64,000 nucleotides of DNA from Staphylococcus sp. ACRSN (GCF_022346615.1 NZ_JAKRNS010000006.1:124001-188000); one strand, 5' to 3'. Positions 18,709-28,323 are shown, counted from the first letter of the stretch. Numbers and translations are program-made. The notes: a model not told the origin generated them from the sequence alone.

Positions 18709-20139
18709 TTAATCTTCCTTTCTATTCACCATATTATCTAGAATTTCTCTCCACTTATCAGTGTCTTCTGGTGTACCTAGCAATTCAGTATCTCGTGCCT
18801 TATCGGCCCCTACTGGTGTTGTAGCATCAATCACTAACTTTGTATGCATACCAGCCGGTTCTGAAGATGGATCTAAAGGCATGCCTGGCGCATGTGGCAC
18901 TTTAAATACATCTTTATCAGGTCTCACTCTTGTTGTTAATGCCCACATTACTTGCTCTAAATTAAATGGATCAACAAACTCATCTACAATAATGGCAATT
19001 TTTGTGTAAGGCATGCCATGAGGTGTTGATAGCAAACGCATTGCTACAGCTTTTCCATAGCCGCCAAGTCTTGATTTCGTTGAAACTATTGCGCCGATAC
19101 CATGTGTATACATTGCGTTAACTGCTTCTACCTCCGGAAAGTCTCTTTTCAGTTGTTTATATAATGGTAAACTTGTATTCAAAGCAATTAGATAATCAAT
19201 TTCAGTCCATGGCATACCAAGATATAAATTTTCAAAAATAGGATTATCTCTATGAGTGATTTTTGTAATTTTAATGACTGGTTGTTGTCTTGATCCAGAA
19301 TAACTACCTGGAAACTCACCAAATGGTCCTTCAATCTCACGCTTTCGTGGCTCTATATAGCCCTCCAAGACAATTTCACTTCTCGCAGGTATGTCTAAAT
19401 GACCGTCTTCCGTTTTTGTTAATTCAATAGGTTCACCTTTAAGCGCTCCAGCAAAATCATATTCAGATTGTACGTATTCAATCGGAGTACTTGCCATAAA
19501 ACTAAGTACAGGATCATTACCTAAACAAATAGCAATCGGTAATGGTTCATCACGTTCTTCAGCATATTGTAAATGCACTGCAATATCATGAAATGGTAAA
19601 GGTTGTATGCCTACCTTATCCTTTCCTTTAACTTGAATACGATAAGTTCCTGCGTTTTGTTCTTCATAATTATCTGGCTTATCTGGATCTTTACTCACAA
19701 TCAAGGCTTTTGATAAATAATAACCTGCATCATATTCATTGATTCTGAATAAAGGTAATACATCAAATAAGTTGATTCCATCTTCCTTTGAAATAATGTT
19801 CTCTTTCACTGGTGCTTGCTCTCGTTCAATCCATTTTGGCTTAATTGGATATTTTTCCCATTTTTCTTTTAAAGCAAAAAACTGATCCTTTATGGAAGTA
19901 TTTTTAGGCAAATCCAACATCAATGCATGATTTTGCCAACTTCCATGTACATTTAATACTACTGGTGTGCGATAACCTTTAATATTTTCCACTAATACAG
20001 CTGGGGCACTATCCATATCTGGTGTATTACGCCCTATAGCACTTAAATCCGGTTCAGGCATAACTTCATCAGTTATTTTAACTAACTGCTGTTCTTTTTC
20101 TAATACTTTTAAAAAACCTCTTAAATCTCGATATGACAT
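18709..20139 (-). CDS. bsdC: UbiD-family non-oxidative aromatic acid decarboxylase (BsdC type)
   Basis: A 476-residue prenyl-FMN-dependent decarboxylase of the UbiD family, expected to remove CO2 from hydroxybenzoates such as 4-hydroxybenzoate, vanillate or salicylate. The conserved prFMN region IEGPFGEFPGSYSG lies near residue 270, preceded by EIVLEGYIEPRKRE; LYLGMPWTEIDY is also typical. The length is close to B. subtilis BsdC. It sits 16 bases after the UbiX gene that makes its cofactor and one base before bsdD. The exact substrate is not decided by sequence. Confidence 0.88.
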   Translation of the reverse strand: MSYRDLRGFLKVLEKEQQLVKITDEVMPEPDLSAIGRNTPDMDSAPAVLVENIKGYRTPVVLNVHGSWQNHALMLDLPKNTSIKDQFFALKEKWEKYPIKPKWIEREQAPVKENIISKEDGINLFDVLPLFRINEYDAGYYLSKALIVSKDPDKPDNYEEQNAGTYRIQVKGKDKVGIQPLPFHDIAVHLQYAEERDEPLPIAICLGNDPVLSFMASTPIEYVQSEYDFAGALKGEPIELTKTEDGHLDIPARSEIVLEGYIEPRKREIEGPFGEFPGSYSGSRQQPVIKITKITHRDNPIFENLYLGMPWTEIDYLIALNTSLPLYKQLKRDFPEVEAVNAMYTHGIGAIVSTKSRLGGYGKAVAMRLLSTPHGMPYTKIAIIVDEFVDPFNLEQVMWALTTRVRPDKDVFKVPHAPGMPLDPSSEPAGMHTKLVIDATTPVGADKARDTELLGTPEDTDKWREILDNMVNRKED

Positions 20140-20155
20140 TATTAACTTCCTTTCT

Positions 20156-20749
20156 TTATGTCGTAGTTCTTTTTAAATTTTTCTTTTTAAAACCCGTCCA
20201 TATTTTATCTTTAGGCAATTGATGAATATTAAATTGAGATAGTAATCGAAATACAATATGATCTATCATGTCACTTAAATCTAAAGGATGGTTGTAGAAT
20301 GCGGGCATTGGCGGAAAAATAGACACACCCATTTGTGATAGTTTTAGCATATGTTCTAGATGAATAGCATTCAATGGTGTTTCCCTAGTCATCAATAATA
20401 ATTGTTTACGTTCTTTCAATATGACATCTGCCGCACGGGTGATAAGGTTATCGGCAAGACCTAAACGAATTGAAGCTAACGATTTCATACTACATGGAGC
20501 AACAATCATGCCATCAATATTAAAAGAGCCACTAGAAATTGCGGCACCTAAATCACTTGGTGAATAAGAATAATCAGCTATTGATTTCACTTCAGCAACG
20601 CTATATTCTGTTTCCTCAACAATGGTAGTTACAGCCCATTTAGACAATACTAAATGCGTTTCTACATCTTCTACCTGATGTAATACTTCTAATAAACGAA
20701 TGCCAAATATTGCACCCGTAGCCCCGGAAATACCTATTATCAATTTCAT
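20156..20749 (-). CDS. bsdB: Flavin prenyltransferase, UbiX/BsdB type
   Basis: A 197-residue UbiX-family enzyme that prenylates FMN to the cofactor used by UbiD decarboxylases. The N-terminal GISGATGAIFGIRLLE and the central SGSFNIDGMIVAPCSMKSLASI motifs are diagnostic, and LLMTRETPLNAIHLEHM near the C-terminus contains the conserved Arg/Glu region. I start at ATG 20749 behind AAGGAG; an upstream in-frame ATG at 20767 lacks a site. It is the first gene of the decarboxylase operon, divergent from a LysR regulator. Confidence 0.9.
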   Translation of the reverse strand: MKLIIGISGATGAIFGIRLLEVLHQVEDVETHLVLSKWAVTTIVEETEYSVAEVKSIADYSYSPSDLGAAISSGSFNIDGMIVAPCSMKSLASIRLGLADNLITRAADVILKERKQLLLMTRETPLNAIHLEHMLKLSQMGVSIFPPMPAFYNHPLDLSDMIDHIVFRLLSQFNIHQLPKDKIWTGFKKKNLKRTTT

Positions 20750-20771
20750 GTATAAGACTCCTTCCATCTAT

Positions 20772-20791
20772 TAGTATAAATCGACATACTA
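20772..20791. promoter_or_regulatory. Candidate LysR-type operator
   Basis: TAGTAT (20772-20777) and ATACTA (20786-20791) form a dyad in the divergent gap between bsdB and the LysR gene. It is compatible with the T-N11-A pattern of LysR-type boxes. Confidence 0.5.
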
Positions 20792-20855
20792 TAATACAAT
20801 AAATATATATTAAATATATATAAGATACTTTTTGAGTATTAAAAGGAGTGGCAAG

Positions 20856-21737
20856 ATGGAATTAAGACATTTACGTTATTTTTTAGCAATTGCCAAAGCA
20901 GGTAGTATCTCAAGTGCAGCAGAGATGTTACATATTGCACAACCACCTTTAAGTAGACAATTAAAAGATTTGGAAAGAGAATTAGGATTTGAACTATTTG
21001 AAAGAAATAAGAAAAGAAAGGTGCAACTCACTGATCAAGGTCGATTTTTTGTTAATAAAGCGCAACTCATCTTGAATACAATAGATGATTCAGTAATGGA
21101 GACCCAAGAATACCATGAGCAGGTAGAGCAATCATTAGCTATCGGTACTACAATATATAGTTCAAATAAAATGTTTGAACAGATTGAATGCTTCAAACAA
21201 CAAAATACAGATGTTCGCTTTAACATTTGGGAATCTGATAGCATTAATATTATTAAACTTTTAAATGAACGAAAATTAGATATCGCTTATATCAACGAGA
21301 CCATACAAAACAATACTATAAATAACAAACATATTCACACAGACCATTGTGTGTGTATTATCCCTCAAAACATAGCACAACATATAACAGAAGAAATAAT
21401 TTCATTAGAGTTATTAGCTAAGTTACCTCTAGTCTTATTAATATCTGATACAGAGTCTGGACTCCACAAACAGATACTCAATACTTTTCATGCTCATCAA
21501 CTTTCAGCAAATATATTGTGCGAATGCCATGATTCATCTATATTAATGCAAATATTATCAAAAGGATTTGGTGTGACCATCTTACCTTATACTTCAATTA
21601 CGCCTAGTATATTAGATCATTATGTAGTGAAGGAAATTGAAGGTCATCCATGGATCACCACAACAAATTTAATTTGGCGTAAGAATAGTTATCTACCTAA
21701 AATGGTACAAGCTTTTCTACAACAGCACGATGACTAA
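20856..21737 (+). CDS. LysR-family regulator of the decarboxylase operon
   Basis: A 293-residue LysR-type regulator. The N-terminal winged HTH (MELRHLRYFLAIAKAGSISS, AAEMLHIAQPPLSRQLKDLE) is canonical and the rest is an effector-binding domain. BsdA of B. subtilis, also LysR-type and divergent from bsdBCD, activates that operon in response to salicylate; the arrangement here is the same. The start is ATG 20856 after AAAAGGAG; the in-frame TTG at 20832 precedes the ribosome binding site and is not used. Confidence 0.85.
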   Translation: MELRHLRYFLAIAKAGSISSAAEMLHIAQPPLSRQLKDLERELGFELFERNKKRKVQLTDQGRFFVNKAQLILNTIDDSVMETQEYHEQVEQSLAIGTTIYSSNKMFEQIECFKQQNTDVRFNIWESDSINIIKLLNERKLDIAYINETIQNNTINNKHIHTDHCVCIIPQNIAQHITEEIISLELLAKLPLVLLISDTESGLHKQILNTFHAHQLSANILCECHDSSILMQILSKGFGVTILPYTSITPSILDHYVVKEIEGHPWITTTNLIWRKNSYLPKMVQAFLQQHDD

Positions 21738-21772
21738 AATTACGGTCAATTGTACATCCTATTAAACAAAAA

Positions 21773-21802
21773 TGACGGAAACCAAAAACATGATTTCCGT
21801 CA
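21773..21802. terminator. Hairpin between convergent lysR and VOC genes
   Basis: TGACGGAAA (21773-21781) pairs with TTTCCGTCA (21794-21802). It separates the convergent genes. The flanking T and A tracts are moderate. Confidence 0.6.
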
Positions 21803-21821
21803 ACTTAGTTATCTCTTTATT

Positions 21822-22244
21822 TTATTGTTCATTTTGTGGATACGTATAGCTTAAATCCCAACCAATATTATATTTATCTACAAGTTTGGCGTATTTAGCT
21901 CCCCAGAACATATCTGCAAGTTCAATATAAACTTGACTGTCTTCTTTCAAATGCTCATAAGCTTTTGCTACAGCATCTTCACTATCAAACTCTAATACAA
22001 TATAAACATTTCTATCCTTCACAGCTGGCTGATCGTCTTTCGGAATATCAGATAACATAAATGTTCGTCCATCTACGTCTAACTGTGAGTGTATAATTCG
22101 GTTTGGATCTTCGGCTGATGCTTCATTCGCTTCTCCATACGTCATAATACCATTAACATTTCCATCAAGTGCTTTACTATAAAAGTCCAGTGCTTCCTTA
22201 CAGTTTCCATTAAAAAATAAATACGGTGTAATATTTCGCAACAT
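21822..22244 (-). CDS. VOC-superfamily protein (PhnB/glyoxalase-like)
   Basis: A 140-residue protein of the vicinal-oxygen-chelate fold, PhnB-like subgroup: ITPYLFFNGNCKEALDFYSKAL at the N-terminus and FWGAKYAKLVDKYNIGWDLSY near the C-terminus are typical of these DUF1428/PhnB-type members. The reaction is unknown. The start is ATG 22244, behind CAAAGGAGTGG; the longer in-frame form to 22265 overlaps that site. It appears to be transcribed alone. Confidence 0.75.
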   Translation of the reverse strand: MLRNITPYLFFNGNCKEALDFYSKALDGNVNGIMTYGEANEASAEDPNRIIHSQLDVDGRTFMLSDIPKDDQPAVKDRNVYIVLEFDSEDAVAKAYEHLKEDSQVYIELADMFWGAKYAKLVDKYNIGWDLSYTYPQNEQ

Positions 22245-22351
22245 ATAACCACTCCTTTGTGACAATTAAATTTAAGCGTTGCACTTTATCATTACCCATT
22301 CCTTATTTAATAATGTCTTACATTTCAAATAACAAGGTACCTAAAGATATA

Positions 22352-23167
22352 TCATAAAAATTGTTCTATATAAAATGCAGATTCTTCAATAGATTTATAC
22401 TCAGTGTTTATAACACGCGCATTTAATCGAGCAAAAATTTCTTCTGCATAGAGTAATTCTTCTCTTATTCGCTCGACGCTATTATAATTCGTAGGTCCAT
22501 GTAAACCTAAAACTTTAACGCGTTCATTTCTAATATTTAGAATATATTCTGGACTTGCGGTCAATCCAAACACCTTTATATTTTTAAAGTTAAAAACTTC
22601 ATCAGGTATTTCTACCTCAGGAACTAATGGTATATTAGCAACTTTATAACCTTTATTTGCTAAATACATACTGAGTGGTGTCTTAGACGTTCTCGATACT
22701 CCTACAATCAACGCATCAGCTTCACCAATTGCATCATAATGTTTACCATCGTCATATTTCACAGAGTATTCAATCGCTTCTATACGTTTAAAATACTGTT
22801 CATCTAACTTTCTTAAAGCACCACTTTCTAATATTGGCTTTGAATTTGTACGATTTTGAATAATACTGATTAAATCAGACATATAATCTACATATGGAAT
22901 TTCATGTTCCTTCGCATAGTCTTGTCCTATGCGATTAAATTCAGGATTAACTAATGTTGTTACGACAATTGCTAAACGTTCATTTGCTCTGTGCAATATT
23001 TGTAACAACTCAGCTTCACTTTTTATATACGGAAATTTTTTGATTTCTACTTCTTCTACATCAGGAAACTGTGACAATGTCGCATGTATCATTCGTTGTG
23101 CTGTTTCCCCAATCGAATCTGAAATTACAAATAATAGGAGTTTTGCGTTTTGTTGATTATTATACAC
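22352..23167 (-). CDS. Pyruvate, phosphate dikinase regulatory protein (PDRP)
   Basis: A bifunctional ADP-dependent kinase/Pi-dependent pyrophosphorylase of the DUF299 family that inactivates PPDK by threonine phosphorylation and restores it. The P-loop is GVSRTSKTPLS at about residues 156-166, and the N-terminal FVISDSIGETAQRM is conserved. I prefer the GTG at 23167 (271 residues), eight bases after AAAGGTGG; a GTG at 23179 overlaps that site. The coding region overlaps the ppdK stop by eight bases, so the two are translationally coupled. The PPDK target loop is intact. Confidence 0.88.
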   Translation of the reverse strand: MYNNQQNAKLLLFVISDSIGETAQRMIHATLSQFPDVEEVEIKKFPYIKSEAELLQILHRANERLAIVVTTLVNPEFNRIGQDYAKEHEIPYVDYMSDLISIIQNRTNSKPILESGALRKLDEQYFKRIEAIEYSVKYDDGKHYDAIGEADALIVGVSRTSKTPLSMYLANKGYKVANIPLVPEVEIPDEVFNFKNIKVFGLTASPEYILNIRNERVKVLGLHGPTNYNSVERIREELLYAEEIFARLNARVINTEYKSIEESAFYIEQFL

Positions 23168-25793
23168 GTAATTTTCCACCTTTTATTTCACTTTGAGCAG
23201 TTGATAATAAGGCTCCTGGCACTCTATATGGAGAACAAGAAACATAATCAATATCCATATAATTGAAATATTCAATAGATTTGTTATCCCCACCTAATTC
23301 ACCACAGACACCTATTTTCAATTCTGGATTAACTGCTTTTGCTTTATCTACAGCAACTTGAATCAATTGACCTACGCCATCAACATCTAACGTTTGAAAA
23401 GGATCAATTTCTAATATACCTTGTTCAGCGTACTGATTGATAAACTTACCAGCATCATCTCTTGAGAATCCAAATGTTAATTGCGTTAAATCATTTGTTC
23501 CAAAGCTAAAGAAATCACAAGATTTAGCCAATTGATCAGCAATTAAGCAAGCTCTTGGTGTTTCAATCATTGTACCTATCATATATTGAATAGCTATTCC
23601 AGATTCCTGTTGCAACTGCTCAACGCGCTCTACAATTTGTTGCTTTAATATTTCAAATTCTGCCACTGTTGATACTAAAGGAATCATGATTTCAGGATGT
23701 GTGTGTATACCTTTACGCTTTAATTTGATTGCACTATTAATAATTGCTTCAACTTGCATAATATAGAGTTCTGGATATGTTATCGCTAATCGACAACCTC
23801 TATGACCAAGCATTGGATTGACTTCCTCTAAGTTTTCTATATATTGCTCTAAATTGAGTACCGTTACCTCCAACTGTTCTGCTACAGTCTCTTTTTCTTC
23901 TTGAGATTTTGGCAAAAATTCATGCAATGGCGGATCTAATAATCTAATTATCGTTGGTTTCTCACCCGATAATTTTAAAATACTTTCAAAATCTTCTGCT
24001 TGATAACCTCTTATTTTATTTAAGGCTGCCATACGCGAGACCTGACTATCAGCTAATATAAAACGTCTCATTTCGACTAATCTTTCTGGACCAAAAAACA
24101 TGTGCTCTGTTCTTACTAAACCGATACCTGTAGCACCAAATTGGTAACCCACCTCAATATCTTGAGGTGTTTCAGCATTCATTCGCACATTTAATCTAGC
24201 TACTTCCTCTGACCATTGCATAAATTGATTAAATGCTTCACTACGTTCTGCCTTCATCGTAGCTACTTCTCCTATATATAAATCGCCTTTTGTGCCATCT
24301 ACTGAAATTACATCACCTTCAACCAATTTACCTCCAGGATAGTGCACTACCTTTTCATTAGTATTAATATCTAAGTCTGAACACCCAGTGACACAGCATT
24401 TTCCCATACCTCTAGCAACTACTGCTGCATGTGAAGTCATACCACCATGAGTCGTGACAATTGCTTCACTTGAAATCATACCTTCTATATCTTCTGGCGA
24501 TGTTTCTGGACGCATCAATATAACTTTAATACCAGATTCAGCTTGAATCTTTGCATCTTCTGCAGAAAATACAATCTTACCGCTACTCGCCCCTGGACTT
24601 GCTGGCAATCCTGCTTTAGAAATAGATGTTGCCTTCGAAAGTGCTGCTTCATCAAAATTAGGATGTAACAATTGATCAATAGATTTCACTTCAACATTTG
24701 TTACTGCTGTTTCCTTAGAAATAACACCTTCGTTTACTAAATCTACAGCAATATGAATCGCAGCATTGGCAGTTCGTTTACCATTTCGTGTTTGTAAAAT
24801 ATAAAGTTGTTCATTTTCTATCGTGAATTCAATATCTTGCATATCTTTGTAATGATTTTCTAATCTTTGAGACACTTCAACAAATTGTTGATGAACCTCA
24901 GGCATCTGCTCTTTCAAAGCATTAATATCTTGTGGTGTTCTTATACCTGCGACTACATCTTCTCCTTGTGCATTAAGCAAATATTCTCCAAATAATTTAG
25001 CTTCTCCTGTTACAGGGTTACGTGTGAATGCTACGCCTGTACCACTACGCTCACCACTATTACCAAATACCATTTCTTGAATATTAACGGCTGTCCCAAT
25101 ATCATGTGGAATATCATTCAAATCACGGTAAACTCGAGCGCGGTTATTATCCCAAGATTTAAATACTGCCTCAATTGCTTCAGTTAATTGTTCAAATGGG
25201 GATTGAGGAAACGGTTTATATGCTACATCTAAATAAACATCTTTAAAATATTCACATATTTCTTTTAGGCCGTCTGCAGGAATATCTGCATCATTTTGAT
25301 AACCATTTTGAACTTTATATTGCTCAAAGTATGTATCAAAGGATGCCATAGGAATGTCATAAACAACTTCACCAAACATTTGTAACAACCTTCTATAACA
25401 GTCATATGCAAATCGCATGTCATTTGTTTTATTTGCTAATTTTTCCACATTTTCATCATTTAAACCCAAATTTAAAATCGTATCCATCATACCTGGCATA
25501 GAAATTTTTGCTCCACTACGGACCGAAACTAATAATAAGTTATCCTCTGAAGAAAATGATTTATTCGTTCTTTTTGAAAAAGCAGTCAATTGTTCATCAA
25601 GTTCTTTCAACAATGTATGCGAAAGTTTTGCTCCATGCTTTAAATAGTTAATACAAGCTTCTGTTGTTATTGTAAAACCATCAGGTACGGGTAATCCAAT
25701 TCTTTTCATTTCTGCTAAATTAGCACCTTTCCCACCAAGAAGATCTTTCATTGATTTCTGACCTTTATCAAATGCATAAATGTATTGTGTCAT
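23160..25793 (-). CDS. ppdK: Pyruvate, phosphate dikinase
   Basis: An 877-residue enzyme that interconverts pyruvate, ATP and Pi with phosphoenolpyruvate, AMP and PPi. The N-terminal ATP-grasp domain begins DLLGGKGANLAEM. The central phosphohistidine domain has His455 in GGMTSHAAVVARG, with Thr453 as the site regulated by PDRP, and the C-terminal PEP/pyruvate barrel contains GVCGELGG. Full length for the family. A good promoter lies at 25820-25848 and the coupled PDRP gene follows. In a low-GC Gram-positive it may serve gluconeogenesis from pyruvate-yielding substrates. Confidence 0.95.
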   Translation of the reverse strand: MTQYIYAFDKGQKSMKDLLGGKGANLAEMKRIGLPVPDGFTITTEACINYLKHGAKLSHTLLKELDEQLTAFSKRTNKSFSSEDNLLLVSVRSGAKISMPGMMDTILNLGLNDENVEKLANKTNDMRFAYDCYRRLLQMFGEVVYDIPMASFDTYFEQYKVQNGYQNDADIPADGLKEICEYFKDVYLDVAYKPFPQSPFEQLTEAIEAVFKSWDNNRARVYRDLNDIPHDIGTAVNIQEMVFGNSGERSGTGVAFTRNPVTGEAKLFGEYLLNAQGEDVVAGIRTPQDINALKEQMPEVHQQFVEVSQRLENHYKDMQDIEFTIENEQLYILQTRNGKRTANAAIHIAVDLVNEGVISKETAVTNVEVKSIDQLLHPNFDEAALSKATSISKAGLPASPGASSGKIVFSAEDAKIQAESGIKVILMRPETSPEDIEGMISSEAIVTTHGGMTSHAAVVARGMGKCCVTGCSDLDINTNEKVVHYPGGKLVEGDVISVDGTKGDLYIGEVATMKAERSEAFNQFMQWSEEVARLNVRMNAETPQDIEVGYQFGATGIGLVRTEHMFFGPERLVEMRRFILADSQVSRMAALNKIRGYQAEDFESILKLSGEKPTIIRLLDPPLHEFLPKSQEEKETVAEQLEVTVLNLEQYIENLEEVNPMLGHRGCRLAITYPELYIMQVEAIINSAIKLKRKGIHTHPEIMIPLVSTVAEFEILKQQIVERVEQLQQESGIAIQYMIGTMIETPRACLIADQLAKSCDFFSFGTNDLTQLTFGFSRDDAGKFINQYAEQGILEIDPFQTLDVDGVGQLIQVAVDKAKAVNPELKIGVCGELGGDNKSIEYFNYMDIDYVSCSPYRVPGALLSTAQSEIKGGKLRV

Positions 25794-25819
25794 ACTAAAT
25801 CACCTCTTATTTTTAATAT

Positions 25820-25848
25820 GTTATACTAATTGTTATTGAGTATGTCAT
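25820..25848 (-). promoter_or_regulatory. ppdK promoter
   Basis: On the minus strand ATGACA (25843-25848) and TATAAC (25820-25825) are 17 bases apart, about 27 bases upstream of the ppdK start. The -35 element lies inside AGTATGTCATA, a sequence that recurs in the hairpin at 25935. Confidence 0.6.
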
Positions 25849-25927
25849 ATTATTTATTAAATAACAACTATAAAGTTGCATTTTCACACAATTGATATAT
25901 TTTTACTGTAGATGCAACATATAATAT

Positions 25928-25963
25928 AAAAAAAGCCCAGTTAGTATGTCATACTAACTGGGC
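25928..25963 (-). terminator. Strong orphan minus-strand terminator upstream of ppdK
   Basis: A perfect 13-base stem (25935-25947 with 25951-25963, GCCCAGTTAGTAT) has a three-base loop and is followed by seven T residues on the minus strand. No annotated minus-strand gene lies upstream of it, and the ppdK promoter lies downstream. It could end an unannotated small RNA or insulate ppdK. Confidence 0.7.
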
Positions 25964-26911
25964 CTCTTCTATCAGTTCTTCGTCACTTCCTGAATGAATT
26001 TAATCATTTTATATTCTCAATTTGAAAATCACCTTTAAAGTTAACTTAATGAATCATTTAAATATTCACTGTCAGTGCAATAATCTAAATAATTACCTTC
26101 CAGTGTTCGATCTATTAAAATGAATAACTTATGCTAAAAACCGATAGTTTATCAAAAGGAAAATAGAGTGAGTAAAATAGATAGAAATAGCGAGTGGTCT
26201 AAAAATTTTCATTTCTTTTTCATTCAGAAATGACTTATCATAGTTAAAAAATAACAAATTGTAACATTCAATATATAATCAATTGGGGTTAAATGAAGTA
26301 AGTGTGCTTTGTTATTTTTAATACTATTTATGCGAGGAATAGATACATGTAATAACTTAATGACTAATAAAATATCAAGCTACACATCCAAAATGAGTGA
26401 ATTCTTTTTTCTACATATAGACGCTCCTCCTTTAAACAATGAATATTTAGGATTAAATGCATCTAACCTTAATCGTTATTACTCAACAATCCAACACCGG
26501 TGTATCATTTGAAGTCATATGTTCGAATATCTAAATATCGAGACATTAAATTGTATAATTAATTTATCATAGAATTATTTAGTAATAACTTAATTCAATT
26601 ATATTTAGTAATACTAATTTTGTAAAGCGCTTTCAAAATAAATGACAAATAATTTTTCTAAAATCTAATATAAATATTGAAATTGGCTTATTTTTCTATT
26701 TTCCAGAAGATAAATAATTAAAATCACAAAAAGTAAAGCTATTTACGTACATTAACCTCATTTATAATCAAAATTTTCAGTAACTTTTTTTCTGTATTAC
26801 ATATCAATATTAGATTAATTTCTTATACAAATGATATAATAATTACATTAACTTTCTAAAGGGGTCTATAAAGTTAATGATTATATAAAAAAATTAAACA
26901 GGAGATTTCTT
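25964..26911. other. Long AT-rich intergenic region
   Basis: No protein-coding gene is supported in these roughly 950 bases. A 67-codon plus-strand frame at 26309-26512 lacks a ribosome binding site and a recognisable product. On the minus strand the orphan terminator at 25928 suggests a small transcript from about 26000-26200, but I see no clear promoter. A cre-like element lies at 26622. The right end holds the leader and AGGAGA ribosome binding site of the downstream permease. Confidence 0.4.
26622..26635. promoter_or_regulatory. cre-like site
   Basis: GTAAAGCGCTTTCA matches 12 of 14 positions of the palindromic CcpA site TGAAAGCGCTTTCA. It lies about 280 bases upstream of the amino acid permease, so its target is uncertain. 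Confidence 0.4.
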
Positions 26912-28306
26912 ATGAAGACTGAACTAAAAAGAGATTTATCATCTAGACAAATACAGATGATAGCCTTAGGGGGAACCATTGGGGTCGCATTATTTATGGG
27001 TGCTTCAAGTACAATCAAATGGACTGGCCCATCGGTATTGATCTCATATATGATTGCAGGTATATTTGTATTTTTAATTATGAGAGCACTTGGAGAGATG
27101 GTTTATACATATCCAGAAACTGGTTCTTTTGCTAAATTTGCAACAGATTATATCCATCCTTCATTTGGATACATAACAGCAAGTAGTAGTATTTTTAATT
27201 GGATTGTCGTCGGTATGAGTGAAGTTATAGCGGTTGGTACATATATGAAATTCTGGTGGCCAGATTTGCCAATATGGATACCAGGATTATGTGCTGTAAT
27301 CATTTTATTATCAGCCAATTTGATTTCTGTAAAATGGTTTGGAGAATTTGAATTTTGGTTTGCATTAATCAAAGTTATTACAATTATTTTAATGATTGTA
27401 GCCGGTCTAGGTATCATCATTTTTGGTTTTGGCAATGGATTCAAACCTGTCGGTATCAATAACTTATGGTCACATGGTGGTTTCTTCACAAATGGATTCA
27501 GTGGCTTCTTCTTTTCACTATCCATTGTCTTTGGTTCATACGTTGGTATAGAACTTATTGGGACAACTGCAGGTGAAGCTAAAGATCCACAAACTACAAT
27601 CAAAAAATCTGTTAACAGTGTGGTCTATAGAATATTAATATTCTATATCGGTTCAATATTTATTATTGTTTCAGTTTATCCATGGGATGAAATTAATTCA
27701 CTTGGTTCACCATTCGTACTCACTTTTGCCAAAGTAGGAATTACTGCAGCTGCCGCGATTATAAACTTTGTTGTTATCACTGCAGCAATGTCCGGTTGTA
27801 ATTCAGGTATTTTCAGTACAAGCAGACTTTTATATACTTTAGCAGAACAAGATCAGGCACCTAGCATTTTTAAGAAAACAAACAAAAATGGTGTGCCACA
27901 TTATGCAGTCATCGCTGTATGTACAGGTATCGTTGGAGGCGTTGTATTAAGCATTGTCTTACCTTTAATACTAGGTAAAGACACAAACTTATTTGTTTAT
28001 GTATACAGTGCTGGCGTCATTCCTGGTTTCGTACCTTGGTTCGCAATTTTACTAAGCCATATCGGTTTCCGTAAAAAAGAGCAAATTAAAGATCATCCCT
28101 TTAAAATGCCTTTTGCACCATACTCAAATATCATTACATTAATTATGTTAATAGCAGTAGTGATTGGTATGTTATTTAATCCCGATACGCGTATATCCGC
28201 ATTTATTGGTTTAGGATTTGTAATCATTAATACTGCTTATATTTTAATTAAAACAAAGCGTACAACTAACAAACAAACCGAGATAGAAACAACACAAGAT
28301 TTTTAA
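26912..28306 (+). CDS. Amino acid permease, APC superfamily (AAT family)
   Basis: A 464-residue permease with about twelve helices. The N-terminus LSSRQIQMIALGGTIGVALF and helix-three region ALGEMVYTYPETGSFAKFA are typical of the AAT family (AroP/GabP/CycA-like). The sixth-helix region VFGSYVGIELIGTTAGEAKDP includes the conserved acidic residue. Substrate specificity cannot be fixed from sequence: a neutral amino acid or D-alanine/glycine is possible. The ATG follows CAGGAGATTTCTT and a terminator follows at 28324. It appears to be a single-gene unit. Confidence 0.82.
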   Translation: MKTELKRDLSSRQIQMIALGGTIGVALFMGASSTIKWTGPSVLISYMIAGIFVFLIMRALGEMVYTYPETGSFAKFATDYIHPSFGYITASSSIFNWIVVGMSEVIAVGTYMKFWWPDLPIWIPGLCAVIILLSANLISVKWFGEFEFWFALIKVITIILMIVAGLGIIIFGFGNGFKPVGINNLWSHGGFFTNGFSGFFFSLSIVFGSYVGIELIGTTAGEAKDPQTTIKKSVNSVVYRILIFYIGSIFIIVSVYPWDEINSLGSPFVLTFAKVGITAAAAIINFVVITAAMSGCNSGIFSTSRLLYTLAEQDQAPSIFKKTNKNGVPHYAVIAVCTGIVGGVVLSIVLPLILGKDTNLFVYVYSAGVIPGFVPWFAILLSHIGFRKKEQIKDHPFKMPFAPYSNIITLIMLIAVVIGMLFNPDTRISAFIGLGFVIINTAYILIKTKRTTNKQTEIETTQDF

Positions 28307-28323
28307 AATCACATATTTAAATT

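Noticed and set aside
25975-26020. Eleven-codon minus-strand peptide before the orphan terminator
   Set aside because: It is very short, the only Shine-Dalgarno-like sequence is too far away, and it does not resemble known small staphylococcal peptides.
25928-26200. T-box or riboswitch leader for ppdK
   Set aside because: No T-box consensus is visible, and a good ppdK promoter lies downstream of the hairpin, so the hairpin is not in the ppdK leader.
26309-26512. 67-codon plus-strand frame in the gap before the amino acid permease
   Set aside because: It has no ribosome binding site, no recognisable domain and composition like the surrounding intergenic DNA.
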